NCBI RefSeq assembly: GCF_019802255.1
Contig: NZ_JAHYSS010000003.1
Coordinates: forward strand, 496,001 to 560,000
DNA: 64,000 bases
Source of the DNA: Pedobacter polysacchareus
GTDB lineage: Bacteria > Bacteroidota > Bacteroidia > Sphingobacteriales > Sphingobacteriaceae
Reading direction: 5' to 3'
In this document: positions 44,478 through 55,110 of the stretch, piece by piece
Layout: every line of letters begins with the position of its first letter
Numbering within the stretch: position 1 is the stretch's first letter
Notes under the pieces: model-generated
The model's database searches: none
What the model was told of the DNA's origin: nothing
What the model saw: only the letters and a program-made list of their open reading frames with translations
Position numbers and translations under genes: made by a program

Positions 44478-45724
44478 GTTTATTTAAACAGATCACTGAA
44501 AAATACTGGGTACTGGCCGATCAGGTGGTGGTCAGTGGTTCGGCATTTTTAACGAACCTTTTACTTGCTAAAGCAATGGGGTTACCCGAATATGGTAAAT
44601 TTTCGATCATGGTGATGGTTCAATTGTTTATCCTTTCTGTAAGTATGGCTTTTAGTTCTCAAGTGTATCAGGTGAACTATCCCAGCTTAGCAGCCAATGA
44701 TCAAAAAAAGTTGACCCGGGGAATGTTGGGTATTCAATTTATGGTTGCAGCACTGATCTTGATGATGGCATTACTGGGCTTTTCCATATGGCATATTTCC
44801 GGCTTCAAAGCCATGAGTTTTACCACCGAAATACTCATTATGGCAACGCTTTCCACCGTTCTTTATCTTTTACAAGATTTCCTGAGACGTGTTTTTATTA
44901 CCAAAACAGAAGGAAGAAATGCTTTTTTAATTGACAGCCTCACTAACATCCTCCAGATTACCGCCTTATTACTTGCCTGGCATTTCAATTTATTAGGGCA
45001 AGCGATGGCCTGGAGCATCATCGGGTTGAGCTTTCTTCCCTCGGTTGTCTGCGGTATTGTCTTGTTAAAACCTGAAGCCATCACCTTCGCCGACATCAGG
45101 TTTTCCTGGAAGCTTCAACTTGTAAAAGGAGGATGGCTGATTGGTTCTTCCCTCCTGCAATGGGGTTCGGGATATTTCTTTGTGATCGCCGCTGGGTGGT
45201 GGTTAGGGGCAGCAGCATTAGGGGCTTTAAGGCTTGCCCAGTATATTTTTGGACTATTAAATTTGCTTTTACAGGCAATTGAGAACTATGTTTTACCTAA
45301 AGTTGTAGCAATTAAAGCGGATATGTCGGTCTACTGGTGGCAGTTAATGCGTAAATCATTGGTCATGATCGTCCCTATCCTCTGCCTGCTTAGTTTATTT
45401 GCAAATGACATTTTCAGTATCATTGGTGGCCCTGAATATCAACAATATACATTTATCATTTATGGATTAAGTATTGTTTACCTACTCATTACTATTGGCT
45501 ATCCTGTCAGGATCGCCATACGCTCCCTTGAACTAAACAGAGCTTATTTTATAGGGTATATCTTATCCGTAAGCACCGGCCTGATGCTTGCCCCCTGGCT
45601 CATCAAAACATGGGGAATACAGGGTGTACTTGCAGGAATCTTTCTCACGCAGCTGATCATGATTTGCTATTGGTCAATTATTCTTCAGCGCAAATATTCA
45701 ATATTATGGAAATCATACATTTAA
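44474..45724 (+). CDS. Oligosaccharide flippase (Wzx-like)
   Basis: The 416-residue integral membrane protein has about 12 hydrophobic helices and the MOP/Wzx-type beginning ITEKYWVLADQVVVSGSAFL. It overlaps the Wzc-like gene by 4 bp (ATGA). It would move the lipid-linked repeat unit across the inner membrane. Its last 19 bases overlap the start of the next glycosyltransferase gene. Confidence 0.9.
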   Translation: MSLFKQITEKYWVLADQVVVSGSAFLTNLLLAKAMGLPEYGKFSIMVMVQLFILSVSMAFSSQVYQVNYPSLAANDQKKLTRGMLGIQFMVAALILMMALLGFSIWHISGFKAMSFTTEILIMATLSTVLYLLQDFLRRVFITKTEGRNAFLIDSLTNILQITALLLAWHFNLLGQAMAWSIIGLSFLPSVVCGIVLLKPEAITFADIRFSWKLQLVKGGWLIGSSLLQWGSGYFFVIAAGWWLGAAALGALRLAQYIFGLLNLLLQAIENYVLPKVVAIKADMSVYWWQLMRKSLVMIVPILCLLSLFANDIFSIIGGPEYQQYTFIIYGLSIVYLLITIGYPVRIAIRSLELNRAYFIGYILSVSTGLMLAPWLIKTWGIQGVLAGIFLTQLIMICYWSIILQRKYSILWKSYI

Positions 45725-46821
45725 TACTTGGAAAAGCTAATCCTGACCGGATGAATGGCGTTAATAAAGTGGTTCATGAAATGGCAACAAGACAATGTGC
45801 CTCAGGAGAAAATATTGAAGTTTGGGGAATTACCCCTCATCCGATTCATGATTATCCAGCTAGGAATTATACCACAAGGTTATTTCAATCCGGAAGAAAT
45901 GCATTCTCAATTAGCGATGCGCTGAAAAAGGAGATCAGTGCAAAGAAAAATGGCAGTATTTTTCATCTGCACGGCGGGTTCATCCCTCAAATGTATAGTG
46001 CTGCAATGTGGATGAAAAAGAATAAAATTCCTTTTATCATCACTCCTCATGGCAGTTACAATACAATAGCCTTATTGAGAAACAGGTTCATTAAGTATCT
46101 GTATTTCCTGTTTTTTGAACAGAAAATATTGCAGGCAGCAAGCTCCATACATTCCCTGGGACAGTCTGAAATTGATGGTTTACAAATGGTATTTCCCAAT
46201 AAGAAATCGGTACTCATTCCTTATGGACTTGATGAACTTAAAGCGATGGTTCCATGGAAAAAGACAGGGAAATTTATCGTTGGCTATTGTGGCAGGCTTG
46301 ACCTTCACACCAAAGGGATAGTAGAGCTAATGGAGGGCTTTGGGCTTCTTAAACAGGAACGATTAAACGCAGAATTATGGATCATAGGCGATGGAAAAAA
46401 GGAGGACATGGAAAAGCTGATTAAAATTGCCATCAAGATGAATTTACAACACTCAATAGCCTTTTTAGGTTCGCGCTATGGAGAAGAAAAAAACCTATTG
46501 CTGCAACAATTAAATGTCCTGGCAGTCCCTAGCAGAAATGAAGGGCTCCCAACAGTTGTCTTTGAGGCAGCCTCCATGGGCATTCCCTGCCTGGTTACAA
46601 AAGCGACAAATACTGGTGATTATATCCATCAGTATATGGCTGGGGTCGTTATCGAACACACTGATCCTAAGGAAATACACCAGGGACTAGTGAGCTTGTA
46701 TGAAACCATGCAAACCGCAACCGGTCTGAGTAATATAAGGGCTAATGCGAGGCGGATGGTAAAAGAGGCTTTCGACTGGACGATGATCTTAAATAGATTT
46801 CATAAACTATACGAGGCATGA
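45706..46821 (+). CDS. Glycosyltransferase, GT4 family
   Basis: From the ATG at 45706 the protein has 371 residues (MEIIHLILGKANPDRMNG). An upstream extension to 45610 overlaps the flippase and is not credible. The GT-B pattern is clear: GVNKVVHEMATRQ, FHLHGGFIPQMYS, IITPHGSYN, GYCGRLDLHTKGIVELMEGF and the nucleotide-sugar motif PSRNEGLPTVVFEAASMGIPC. It adds a sugar to the lipid-linked repeat unit. The donor cannot be told. Confidence 0.92.
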   Translation: MEIIHLILGKANPDRMNGVNKVVHEMATRQCASGENIEVWGITPHPIHDYPARNYTTRLFQSGRNAFSISDALKKEISAKKNGSIFHLHGGFIPQMYSAAMWMKKNKIPFIITPHGSYNTIALLRNRFIKYLYFLFFEQKILQAASSIHSLGQSEIDGLQMVFPNKKSVLIPYGLDELKAMVPWKKTGKFIVGYCGRLDLHTKGIVELMEGFGLLKQERLNAELWIIGDGKKEDMEKLIKIAIKMNLQHSIAFLGSRYGEEKNLLLQQLNVLAVPSRNEGLPTVVFEAASMGIPCLVTKATNTGDYIHQYMAGVVIEHTDPKEIHQGLVSLYETMQTATGLSNIRANARRMVKEAFDWTMILNRFHKLYEA

Positions 46822-48104
46822 AAGTCCAGGAAGTCGCCAACAATCATAGGAAGTTCTTAAAGAGAACCGAATGGCTATTGTTAATAGTCTTGTTTTTTAT
46901 GGTTGCTGGTTTTTTCACCTGGAGCGAAAATATTGGGATTACAAGGGCGATTAAGGTGTTCAGTAGAATAGGCATGACAACAGCGGCTTTTATAATCCAT
47001 CAAATGATTGTTAAAAAGGGTGCGATCGGCGCTTTCGAATGGAAAAACCAATGGTCTCCCTTTTTGTATTTCGGATATCTTGGTTTAAGTTTCACCTCTT
47101 TTCTTTGGAGTACCGATGTTTCCTACAGTGCACTACAATGGTTAATGGATTTGGAAAGCCTGGTTTTTGCCTTTTATTTCATGAAATCACTGATGCTTCT
47201 GGATGCGTACTTTCCAGAAAACACGATTAGATTTTATCACCTGATGGGCAATACCGTTTTCCTGCTGATGCTCATTTTTGTACTAGGAATGTGGTTTAAT
47301 CCAGATGACTTTATGCGTTTGGTTGAGGGAGGAGAAGATCAGCGGCTGGGCGGATATATCATGAACCCGAATGAGCTGGGAATGCTTTGCGGACTAGGGA
47401 TTTCTTGTCTCATTTTTGATCTTTACCGCAATCACCAGCGGTGGTGGACCATCCTGAAAATTGCCATCCTTGCTTATGCACTGATCATGACCAAATCAAG
47501 GTCCTCTTTGGTAGGCCTCCTCCTGATCATCTATTTTCATTTGCGCAGATCAGAGTCTAAAATATTAAAATATGCGATTTACACTGCCATTATCGGGGTG
47601 ATACCAATCGCAGTGGAAAAGCTGATCCTAAGGAAAGGAGGAATCGATGACCTCCTTTCTATGACTGGGAGAATGCCCTTCTGGAAGGCCCTGATCAATG
47701 AAGGATTACCTAGAGAACCCTGGTTTGGCTTTGGTTTTATGCGAATTGATTATAAAGATCATTTTGAAAGCGTTCATACTTATGCAGGTCATATGACCCA
47801 CAATACTTTTATGCAAGTACTCATGAACCTCGGTTTCGTAGGATTTCTCCTTGCAATCACTCAACTCACTTTTACCATCCGCGGCTTTTTAAAGGAACCC
47901 GAAGAAAAAAAACTGATGCTATTGGGCATTCTTATTCCAGTGCTGATCAACTCTTTTACAGAGTTTGGGATTTTTGGCGAGACCAATTATGGGATATTAT
48001 TTTATCAGATGCTCATCTTTTCAATTAGTCTGAAGACATATGATAGATTTACCACGAGCGAACGCCTGTTCTTAAAAAGAAGGCGACCAGATCTCTCTTT
48101 GTAA
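46818..48104 (+). CDS. O-antigen ligase/polymerase family protein (Wzy-like)
   Basis: The 428-residue membrane protein has about 11 hydrophobic helices and a large loop with the Wzy_C/ligase pattern (WFGFGFMRIDYKDHFESVHTYAGHMTHNTFMQVLMNLG). The His and Arg in this region are typical of the family. In a locus with Wzx and Wza genes and no lipid A-core genes, it is more likely the polymerase than the ligase. It overlaps the previous gene by 4 bp (ATGA). The operon seems to end here, as the next gene has its own regulatory site. Confidence 0.85.
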   Translation: MKVQEVANNHRKFLKRTEWLLLIVLFFMVAGFFTWSENIGITRAIKVFSRIGMTTAAFIIHQMIVKKGAIGAFEWKNQWSPFLYFGYLGLSFTSFLWSTDVSYSALQWLMDLESLVFAFYFMKSLMLLDAYFPENTIRFYHLMGNTVFLLMLIFVLGMWFNPDDFMRLVEGGEDQRLGGYIMNPNELGMLCGLGISCLIFDLYRNHQRWWTILKIAILAYALIMTKSRSSLVGLLLIIYFHLRRSESKILKYAIYTAIIGVIPIAVEKLILRKGGIDDLLSMTGRMPFWKALINEGLPREPWFGFGFMRIDYKDHFESVHTYAGHMTHNTFMQVLMNLGFVGFLLAITQLTFTIRGFLKEPEEKKLMLLGILIPVLINSFTEFGIFGETNYGILFYQMLIFSISLKTYDRFTTSERLFLKRRRPDLSL

Positions 48105-48122
48105 CCAGACCAGCTATCCGTT

Positions 48123-48157
48123 TTCCATAATTTGGAAATACCTTCCCTTTATTGGAT
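48123..48157 (+). promoter_or_regulatory. Paired inverted-repeat operator upstream of the three-domain gene
   Basis: TTCCA-N5-TGGAA at 48123-48137 is followed by a second, slightly weaker copy (TTCCC-N5-TGGAT) at 48143-48157. Centres are 20 bp apart, as at 41029-41063. It begins 18 bp after the polymerase stop codon and points to a separate transcription unit. Confidence 0.65.
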
Positions 48158-48232
48158 TAATCAGTTGGGGCTAAATCTCAAAAAACACTGATTCCAGACA
48201 AATTAAGGCGGTTTAACCACAATAACAAACAC

Positions 48233-48248
48233 TGGCATCATTGTGGGA
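48233..48248 (+). promoter_or_regulatory. Possible weak sigma-54 promoter of the second synthesis operon
   Basis: TGGCATCATTGTGGGA has a near-consensus -24 box and a poor -12 box that keeps only the central G. It lies 22 bp before the start codon at 48271 and about 94 bp after the middle of the operator pair. Called mainly by analogy with the other two units. Confidence 0.3.
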
Positions 48249-48270
48249 TTTATAGTAGAAAATTAAAGCT

Positions 48271-50664
48271 ATGCATCCCGATAGAGAAATTTTCATCCAA
48301 TCGTTAAGACAATTAGGAATACCTGTAACGTTGAAGGCCAACTTATTGACATCAAATGCTATTCCCTGCAATTACATCTGTAACCCTGATGGCAGCATAC
48401 GCTGGGTTTGGCCTTCCAGAGTCAGACATGCTGATTTCCTGAAATTTTATCACCCTAGTGGTTTCAAGGCCATGCTGTTTGTTATTACGGCTTCGATTCT
48501 AGCGAAGTTAGGCATGCTGGCTTTTTTAAGAGGAGGAATGTTCAAGATGTACACTTCCAGACCTTATACCAAAGACCATAGATGGGCCTGGTTTTCAGGG
48601 ACTGCTGGTCCAGGTAGGAAAGCGATTTTATGGCACCTTGCACCAGAACTCCATACAGGTTATTTTTACAAAATCCCTACTGGCCCATTGGCAGCAGCAA
48701 ATCTCCAAAGGGAGGCCGAGACACTAAAATCCTTTTCGGAGATCCATCAAACTAACATTATCGTCCCAGCATCAACCATATTCAGCAATGATATTTTAAA
48801 AATACAGGACATCGGTCAGGGAACGACCAGAAGAAACAGATTCGACCAACTTCCATATAACGCGGTAAAAACCTGGCTGGAAAGGGGTTTAAGGATTCAA
48901 ACTTATGAAGCATCCTCATTTAAAATTAAACTTGAGGAGATGATCTCAAATTTAAGCCTGCTCAATGACCACAGAATTCCAAATCAAATGATAAAGAAAC
49001 TGGAGGTATTGCTAAACAGCAATCCTGTTCCTAAAACATTCATTAGTAGTAATTCCCATGGCGACTTTACCCCCTGGAACGTCATGATCAAAGCTGAAAA
49101 ACTCCATATCATTGATCTTGAGCTCAGTCAGAATGATATGCCGGCCTTATTTGATTTGTTTCATTTTATATATCAATCAAACATATTAATCGGCAACAAT
49201 AGCTATGCTGCCATTAGAAAAGAACTGGATCGGCTATTTGCCAATCCAGACTTTATCAGATTTTTCGAAGCGCATCAAATTGACCCAGCGCAAGCCGAAA
49301 CTATGTATTTACTTTATACTATTGCCTATTACCTCCATGTTTATGCCCAGCAGCCACAATGGCATACCCAGGTCAACTGGCTATTAAAAACCTGGAATGA
49401 AGCACTCAGTATGCAATTGCAAAAGCACCAGGTTGAAGCGGTCAGAAATACGGTATTGATCGATCTTGGAGTGTTACTCCGCACCAAAAAATACGCCGCT
49501 TTGAAATGGATGTATGAGGGAATTGAAACACTGCCTGAGGATTCGGATATTGACCTTTGCATTACGCATCAGGATGCAAAAATGCTAATCAAGGAATTAA
49601 AGCAACATCCCCTGATTGTTAAAATCTTCCTTTCCAGGAAAAGCTTTATGACTCAATTGGAGTTGGTTTGCCTGGATGGAAGTCTTATTCATATTGATTT
49701 GATCTATACTTTCAAAAGAAAAGCGTTTGTGTTTTTAAGTGCGGCAACTTTACTTGACAATACCACCCTACATCCTGGGGGGCTAAAAATACCCAGTAAA
49801 GAAGAGAACGCTGAATACATCAGGCTTTTTTACCTCTTAAATCATGCTGAAGTTCCGGAACGCTATCAGCCATTATTACAGATTACCTATTCCTTTCCAG
49901 CACAGAATAAGACTGAGGAATATCAAAAAAGCAGGCAAAACAGCGGTTGGAGAAAATATCTGCATCTGGCAGAATATGGGATGGATACGCTGAGAAGCTG
50001 CTTTTCAAATCATGGTTTTGTCATCACCTTTAGTGGTGTTGATGGTGCCGGGAAGAGCACCGTAATTTCACATATTCAACGGTTAATAGACAAGAGATTG
50101 AGGCGGAAAGTGGTGGTTCTTCGCCACCGGCCAGGTCTGCTGCCAATTATCAGTTCCTGGAAATATGGCAAAGTGCAAGCAGAATATAAAGCGGCAAATT
50201 CTTTGCCCCGCCTGGGCAGCAATCAGAACAAATGGTCTTCCATCCTGCGATTTGGCTATTATTACCTGGATTATTTAATAGGTCAATGGTTCATACAACT
50301 TCGCTATGTATCCCAAGGGTATATTGTACTGTACGACCGTTATTATTTTGATTTCATCAATGATGCTAAGAGAAGTAACATTGTACTTCCCTCCTCTTTT
50401 ACAGCCTGGTGGTATCGATTTCTTGTTCAGCCCAAGCTTAATTTTTTCCTTTTCGCAGATGAGCAGCTCATTATGGAGCGGAAACAAGAACTGGATGGGC
50501 AAACCATTCGAAAACTGACAAAAAGTTACCTGATGCTCTTTGACAAGTTAAAAGTGAATTCTCCGCAAGCGCTATATATTCCACTCGAAAATTTGCAGCT
50601 CAGCACTACCCTTACCACTGTATTCAACTATATAAAACTTCAGCACGATGAAAGCTATCATTGA
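48271..50664 (+). CDS. Three-domain protein: APH-like phosphotransferase, nucleotidyltransferase-like and thymidylate-kinase-like
   Basis: The 797-residue protein appears to join three enzymes. Residues about 100-380 look like an aminoglycoside-phosphotransferase-fold kinase: [19 protein letters not shown], the catalytic HGDFTPWN (His263, Asp265, Asn270) and IIDLEL near 280. Residues about 400-545 resemble a polymerase-beta-type nucleotidyltransferase with SDIDLCI near 428. Residues about 580-795 are a thymidylate-kinase-like P-loop domain with GVDGAGKST near 589-597 and YDRYYFDF near 686. All three fit phosphate or nucleotide transfer, so it could phosphorylate or activate a sugar or lipid for the polymer. 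I do not know a characterised protein with this order. The gene heads the second operon. Confidence 0.75.
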   Translation: MHPDREIFIQSLRQLGIPVTLKANLLTSNAIPCNYICNPDGSIRWVWPSRVRHADFLKFYHPSGFKAMLFVITASILAKLGMLAFLRGGMFKMYTSRPYTKDHRWAWFSGTAGPGRKAILWHLAPELHTGYFYKIPTGPLAAANLQREAETLKSFSEIHQTNIIVPASTIFSNDILKIQDIGQGTTRRNRFDQLPYNAVKTWLERGLRIQTYEASSFKIKLEEMISNLSLLNDHRIPNQMIKKLEVLLNSNPVPKTFISSNSHGDFTPWNVMIKAEKLHIIDLELSQNDMPALFDLFHFIYQSNILIGNNSYAAIRKELDRLFANPDFIRFFEAHQIDPAQAETMYLLYTIAYYLHVYAQQPQWHTQVNWLLKTWNEALSMQLQKHQVEAVRNTVLIDLGVLLRTKKYAALKWMYEGIETLPEDSDIDLCITHQDAKMLIKELKQHPLIVKIFLSRKSFMTQLELVCLDGSLIHIDLIYTFKRKAFVFLSAATLLDNTTLHPGGLKIPSKEENAEYIRLFYLLNHAEVPERYQPLLQITYSFPAQNKTEEYQKSRQNSGWRKYLHLAEYGMDTLRSCFSNHGFVITFSGVDGAGKSTVISHIQRLIDKRLRRKVVVLRHRPGLLPIISSWKYGKVQAEYKAANSLPRLGSNQNKWSSILRFGYYYLDYLIGQWFIQLRYVSQGYIVLYDRYYFDFINDAKRSNIVLPSSFTAWWYRFLVQPKLNFFLFADEQLIMERKQELDGQTIRKLTKSYLMLFDKLKVNSPQALYIPLENLQLSTTLTTVFNYIKLQHDESYH

Positions 50665-51370
50665 AAAATTGATCCGATTCAGAAACCCTTCCTTTCGATT
50701 CGATCAGCATTTAAGCCTAAGGATTATTCTTCATTTCGCCTTCAAACAGTTGATAACCTTAGTCAGAGGACTCCGCCTCTTTTTATATTTTAGAAATCCT
50801 AAAAGGATGATGCTGGGAACCGGAGTTCAGTTTTTTGTCCTTTCACACATCCGTTGGGGTAATTATGTTAAAATAGCAGACCATGTAATGATCAGTGCCC
50901 TTGGAACGGAAGGGATCAGACTCGGAAACAATGTTGGAATTGGCGCTTACAGCAGGTTGATCCTGGCTACTTCATTTGATCGCATCGGAAAATACATTGA
51001 AATCGGAAATAATGTTGGAATTGGTGAATTTGCCTATTTGGGGGGAGCAGGTGGACTACATATTGGTGATGATTGTATCATCGGACAATATTTCAGTTGT
51101 CATCCGGAAAACCACCTGTTTGATGATTTAGCTACACCGATAAGGAATCAAGGAGTTATCCGGACCGGCATTCATATAGGAAAAAACTGTTGGATTGGCA
51201 GTAAGGTAACCATTCTTGACGGCGTGAAGATTGGACAGGGATCTGTAATTGCTGCAGGAGCGGTAGTCAATAAATCATTTCCTGCCAACTCCATCATCGG
51301 TGGTGTACCTGCGCGCTTGCTCAAAACCAGGCTGCCTTTTACTGAGAAGGAAATCATTAAAGCAAATTAA
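50648..51370 (+). CDS. Hexapeptide-repeat acyltransferase (left-handed beta-helix)
   Basis: The 240-residue protein has the hexapeptide repeat pattern of LbH acyltransferases ([52 protein letters not shown], then [20 protein letters not shown] and [16 protein letters not shown]). His in CHPENH is the probable catalytic residue. It would acetylate or otherwise acylate a sugar of the repeat unit. The ATG overlaps the end of the three-domain gene by 17 bp, showing coupling. Confidence 0.93.
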   Translation: MKAIIEKLIRFRNPSFRFDQHLSLRIILHFAFKQLITLVRGLRLFLYFRNPKRMMLGTGVQFFVLSHIRWGNYVKIADHVMISALGTEGIRLGNNVGIGAYSRLILATSFDRIGKYIEIGNNVGIGEFAYLGGAGGLHIGDDCIIGQYFSCHPENHLFDDLATPIRNQGVIRTGIHIGKNCWIGSKVTILDGVKIGQGSVIAAGAVVNKSFPANSIIGGVPARLLKTRLPFTEKEIIKAN

Positions 51371-51381
51371 CCCTACCGCAC

Positions 51382-52650
51382 ATGAAAAAGATACTCCTCA
51401 CGGCTTATGCCTTAAATCCTTATAAAGGTTCTGAAGATGCAATGGGATGGAATATGATGATGCAAGTGGCACGTTTTCAGGAAGCAATTATAGTGACCCG
51501 CAAAAACAACAGGCCGGCTATTGAACAATATATTGGAGAACATGAAGAACTTAACAGCACCTTTTCAAGGTTATCATTTCTATTTTTTGATTGGCCGGAA
51601 TGGGCTATCCAATGGAAAAAAGGCCCATTTTTAAGTATGTTTTATTATTACGGATGGCAGCTTACTTTAGCCATTTGGTTAAAATGGAAAAACTATCATG
51701 TAGACCTCGTTCACAATTTAAATTTCCACAATGACTGGACTCCGTCCTTTCTTTGGATATTGGGCAAGCCAATGGTTTGGGGGCATGTTGGCCATCATCC
51801 AAAAATACCGAAAGCATTTATCCTTCCTGTTTATGGAAGACTTGCCTACTATAAAGATCGCGCATTGTGGGCTTTAAAAAACATCTTCTGGTACCTTGAC
51901 CCTTTTCTTTATCTCTGTAAAATTAAGGCTGATATGGTTATTTGCATGAATTCTGAATCGGTAAAGCAACTTCGGCTAAAAGAAAAATTCATCATTCATC
52001 CTTCTGTTGCAGCTGAACGGGCTCAAACATTTCAACCTCTAAAAAAAGAGGAATCATTTCATGTGATTTCTATAGGAAGGTTTGTCCCACTTAAAGGTTT
52101 TGACCTCACAATTAGGAGTTTTGCAAAATTCTACAGGCATTTACCCCTTTCTATTCGCAAAAACACCAAACTGACTATCATTGGCTCTGGTCCATTAAAA
52201 AGTCAACTACAAAATCTGGTCATTGCAGAAGAGATGGGTCAGGCAGTCACATTTGTAGACTGGTTACCAAGAGTTCGCTTAAAAGAAATCTATGCTTCGG
52301 CTTCTGTTTTTCTGTTCCCTTCGCATGAAGGTGCGGGAATGGTTGTTCCGGAAGCCATGAGCTATGGACTGCCTGTAATTTGTTTGAAAAATTGTGGTCC
52401 TGGCGAATTGGTTCCTCCTAGCTCAGACCTCATTGTTCCATACGGAGATTACCAGGAGACGGTAGGAATTCTTGCCGACAAATTAACCGCCTTAATGATC
52501 GATCCTGATTATATCAAGGTAGAAAAAAAGCTGGTAGACCATCGTTATGAAGCGATGCTAAACTGGAACATCCGGGGTGATATGCTAAAAGAAGTTTACG
52601 CCCAGGTATTAAACAAAAAGATCGTTAACCTTAAAAACATACCCTCATGA
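51382..52650 (+). CDS. Glycosyltransferase, GT4 family
   Basis: The 422-residue GT-B enzyme has the markers YALNPYKGSEDAMGWNMMMQ, LVHNLNFHNDWTPSF, FHVISIGRFVPLKGFDLTIRSF, ASVFLFPSHEGAGMVVPEAM and GLPVICLKNCGPGELV. It adds one sugar to the lipid-linked unit. It lies 11 bp after the acyltransferase gene and overlaps the next glycosyltransferase by 4 bp. Donor and acceptor are unknown. Confidence 0.93.
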   Translation: MKKILLTAYALNPYKGSEDAMGWNMMMQVARFQEAIIVTRKNNRPAIEQYIGEHEELNSTFSRLSFLFFDWPEWAIQWKKGPFLSMFYYYGWQLTLAIWLKWKNYHVDLVHNLNFHNDWTPSFLWILGKPMVWGHVGHHPKIPKAFILPVYGRLAYYKDRALWALKNIFWYLDPFLYLCKIKADMVICMNSESVKQLRLKEKFIIHPSVAAERAQTFQPLKKEESFHVISIGRFVPLKGFDLTIRSFAKFYRHLPLSIRKNTKLTIIGSGPLKSQLQNLVIAEEMGQAVTFVDWLPRVRLKEIYASASVFLFPSHEGAGMVVPEAMSYGLPVICLKNCGPGELVPPSSDLIVPYGDYQETVGILADKLTALMIDPDYIKVEKKLVDHRYEAMLNWNIRGDMLKEVYAQVLNKKIVNLKNIPS

Positions 52651-53795
52651 ATACGCCTAAAAAAAGAGTTATCGCCGTTCATATGTTAAATGATTTCAGT
52701 GGCAGTCCGATGGTCCTCAGACAGGCACTTGAACTTTTAAAACTAAAATCTGAAGTTCATTTATATACTGCAACTCCATCTGGAAAAGGTATACTGAGTA
52801 CTATTGAAGGCATCAACATACATCCCATTTTTTACAAATGGAGTCCTAATAAACTCATCACCCTGATCTTTTACTTATGGGCCCAGTTGGTTTTATTTAG
52901 TCGCCTGCTGTTATTTTTAAGAAGAGAAGACACGGTGTATATTAATACGCTGCTCCCTTTTGGAGCAGCATTAGCGGGCCTTTGTGCGGGCTCAAAAGTA
53001 GTCTACCATGTCCATGAAGTCAGCATCAATCCTGCCCTTTTCAAGGCATTGCTAGTTAAAACGGCAAAGCTATGCGCGAACGAATTGTTATTTGTTTCTC
53101 ATTACGTAAAAGCACAGTTTGATTTTGCCGAGGAAAAAAGCATTGTGATTTACAATGCTTTGCCAGACTCATTTGTAAGAAATGCGACTTTAAAAACAAG
53201 GGTACGTACGGAACGTAAATTTACCGTACTGATGCTGTGTTCAGCTAAAGCTTATAAAGGCATCTATGAATTTGCAGCGATTGCTAAGAAGCTTCCTTTC
53301 TTAGAATTCCGATTGGTTTTAAATGCATCTATAGCGGAGACCGATGCTTTTAAACGCAATGCAGCGATTCCTGAAAACTGCCAGGTTTATCCCGTACAGG
53401 AAGATACCAGTAACTTTTATTTAAATGCAGATTTAATTGTCAACTTATCCAGGCCTGGGCAGTGGGTAGAAACCTTTGGAATGACTATTCTTGAAGGAAT
53501 GGTATATGGCTTACCTTCTATTGTCCCTCCCGTTGGTGGAATTACCGAAGTTGTGGCAGATGGAGTTGAGGGATTACAAATTGACGTTACGCATATACAT
53601 GAAGTGATATGGGCAATTGTAAAACTTTCCTCCAATCCGGGCTATTACGATAAAATGTCTTTAGCAGCCAGCGCAAAAGCAAAGAAATTCTCCCAACAAA
53701 ACTTTAGCCATCAAATTAACCATTGTTTTTACGTCGTTAAAAAAACGACAGCAATCACACCAGATGGAATATTAGTCCAAAAAATGGAATTCTAA
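52647..53795 (+). CDS. Glycosyltransferase, GT4-like
   Basis: The 382-residue GT-B enzyme begins KKRVIAVHMLNDFSGSPMVLRQ, with VVYHVHEVSINPALF in the N-terminal half and PGQWVETFGMTILEGMVYGL in the donor site. The ETFGMTILEGM stretch fits the E-x7-E motif of GT4. It overlaps the previous gene by 4 bp and stands 85 bp before the next. It adds another sugar to the repeat unit. Confidence 0.9.
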   Translation: MNTPKKRVIAVHMLNDFSGSPMVLRQALELLKLKSEVHLYTATPSGKGILSTIEGINIHPIFYKWSPNKLITLIFYLWAQLVLFSRLLLFLRREDTVYINTLLPFGAALAGLCAGSKVVYHVHEVSINPALFKALLVKTAKLCANELLFVSHYVKAQFDFAEEKSIVIYNALPDSFVRNATLKTRVRTERKFTVLMLCSAKAYKGIYEFAAIAKKLPFLEFRLVLNASIAETDAFKRNAAIPENCQVYPVQEDTSNFYLNADLIVNLSRPGQWVETFGMTILEGMVYGLPSIVPPVGGITEVVADGVEGLQIDVTHIHEVIWAIVKLSSNPGYYDKMSLAASAKAKKFSQQNFSHQINHCFYVVKKTTAITPDGILVQKMEF

Positions 53796-53880
53796 TCCAT
53801 AGAAAACCACGCTAACAGTATCGCAGAGGGCATTTATAGCTTTGGCCTGGAAAATGAAAAGCGTATAGAAACAGTAAGTC

Positions 53881-55095
53881 ATGAAAAAGAATAAAATTGC
53901 CATTATTGGTACTGTAGGTTTACCAGCCAAATACGGGGGCTTTGAAACGCTCGCTTCACATCTGGTAGAACATTTAGGCATTAAATGGGACATCTCAGTT
54001 TATTGTTCCTCTACGGCCTATCCGAAACCTGAGCGAAAAAAAACATACAAGAATGCAAGGCTGATCTATCTGCCATTTAAGGCCAATGGGATTCAGAGCA
54101 TTGTATATGATTGCATTAGCATTTTACATGCCTTATGGTATGCTGATGTCTTGTTAATTTTGGGGGTAAGCGGAGGATTTATACTTCCATTTGTCAGGTT
54201 ATTTAGTAATAAAAAGATCCTGATTTCCATTGACGGCATCGAATGGAAACGCAACAAATGGAGTAAACTTGGTCGATTGTACCTATGGATGGCAGAATGG
54301 ATGGCGGTCAAATGTTCCCATGCAGATATTGCAGATAATGAGTCCATTCAGGATTATACCGCCATTCGTTACAAAACGTTAAGTAACATCATTGAATATG
54401 GTGCAGACCATACCTTGAATGTCCGTTCAACAGAGCTGGACCGAAAGAATTATCCTTTTTTAAAAGCACCATACGCATTTAATGTCTGTCGAATTGAACC
54501 GGAAAACAACATTGAGATGATACTCAAAGCATTTTCTGTCCTGCCAAAGCACACCTTGGTGATGGTTGGGAACTGGGGCAACAGCGACTATGGAATAGAG
54601 ATGAGAAATCAATATGGCAATTTTGCCAACATCATTTTACTTGATCCCATTTACAACCAAAGGGATTTAGATGTATTGAGAAGTAACTGCTACGTTTACA
54701 TACATGGCCATAGTGCTGGCGGCACAAATCCATCACTTGTGGAGGCCATGTTTCTAGGCTTACCCGTGATGGCCTATGGCGTCACTTACAACAAAACAAC
54801 CACAGAAGGGAAAGCAATGTATTTCAGCAGCATACAAGAACTCAAAATGCTCATCAAGGATAAAAGCATAGCTGAGCTCAAGCAATCGGCAATGGTCATG
54901 AAAGGAATTGCAAACCGCAGGTATACCTGGAAACTGATTGCCAACAAATATGAATTTATGATCATTGAAGTGATCAAATCTCCTGAGAAAAAAAGACTCA
55001 CATCTGCCTTTTCTAACTTCCTGAATAAAAAGAGCTTACTGGAACTGGAATTGGGTCATTTACAGTCCAGCACCTACTTTTATGAAAAAAGATAA
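53881..55095 (+). CDS. DUF1972-type glycosyltransferase (rhamnosyltransferase-like)
   Basis: The 404-residue GT-B protein has the DUF1972 N-terminus, IAIIGTVGLPAKYGGFETLASH, then DVLLILGVSGGFILP, DGIEWKRNKWSKLGRLYLW, IADNESIQDYTA and IEYGADH. The C-terminal donor half includes GHSAGGTNPSLVEAMFLGLPV. Relatives include beta-1,4-rhamnosyltransferases that add the second sugar of capsule repeat units, so this may be the second committed step. The acceptor would be the product of the initiating transferase just downstream. Confidence 0.9.
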   Translation: MKKNKIAIIGTVGLPAKYGGFETLASHLVEHLGIKWDISVYCSSTAYPKPERKKTYKNARLIYLPFKANGIQSIVYDCISILHALWYADVLLILGVSGGFILPFVRLFSNKKILISIDGIEWKRNKWSKLGRLYLWMAEWMAVKCSHADIADNESIQDYTAIRYKTLSNIIEYGADHTLNVRSTELDRKNYPFLKAPYAFNVCRIEPENNIEMILKAFSVLPKHTLVMVGNWGNSDYGIEMRNQYGNFANIILLDPIYNQRDLDVLRSNCYVYIHGHSAGGTNPSLVEAMFLGLPVMAYGVTYNKTTTEGKAMYFSSIQELKMLIKDKSIAELKQSAMVMKGIANRRYTWKLIANKYEFMIIEVIKSPEKKRLTSAFSNFLNKKSLLELELGHLQSSTYFYEKR

Positions 55096-55110
55096 TTAAT
55101 CCACAGCCTT

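Noticed and set aside
45610-45705. N-terminal extension of the glycosyltransferase frame
   Set aside because: It lies inside the flippase coding region in another frame; the conserved GT4 beginning fits the ATG at 45706.
48630-48650. TGGCACCTTGCACC inside the three-domain gene, at first sight sigma-54-like
   Set aside because: The spacing between the boxes is too short and it is inside a coding region.
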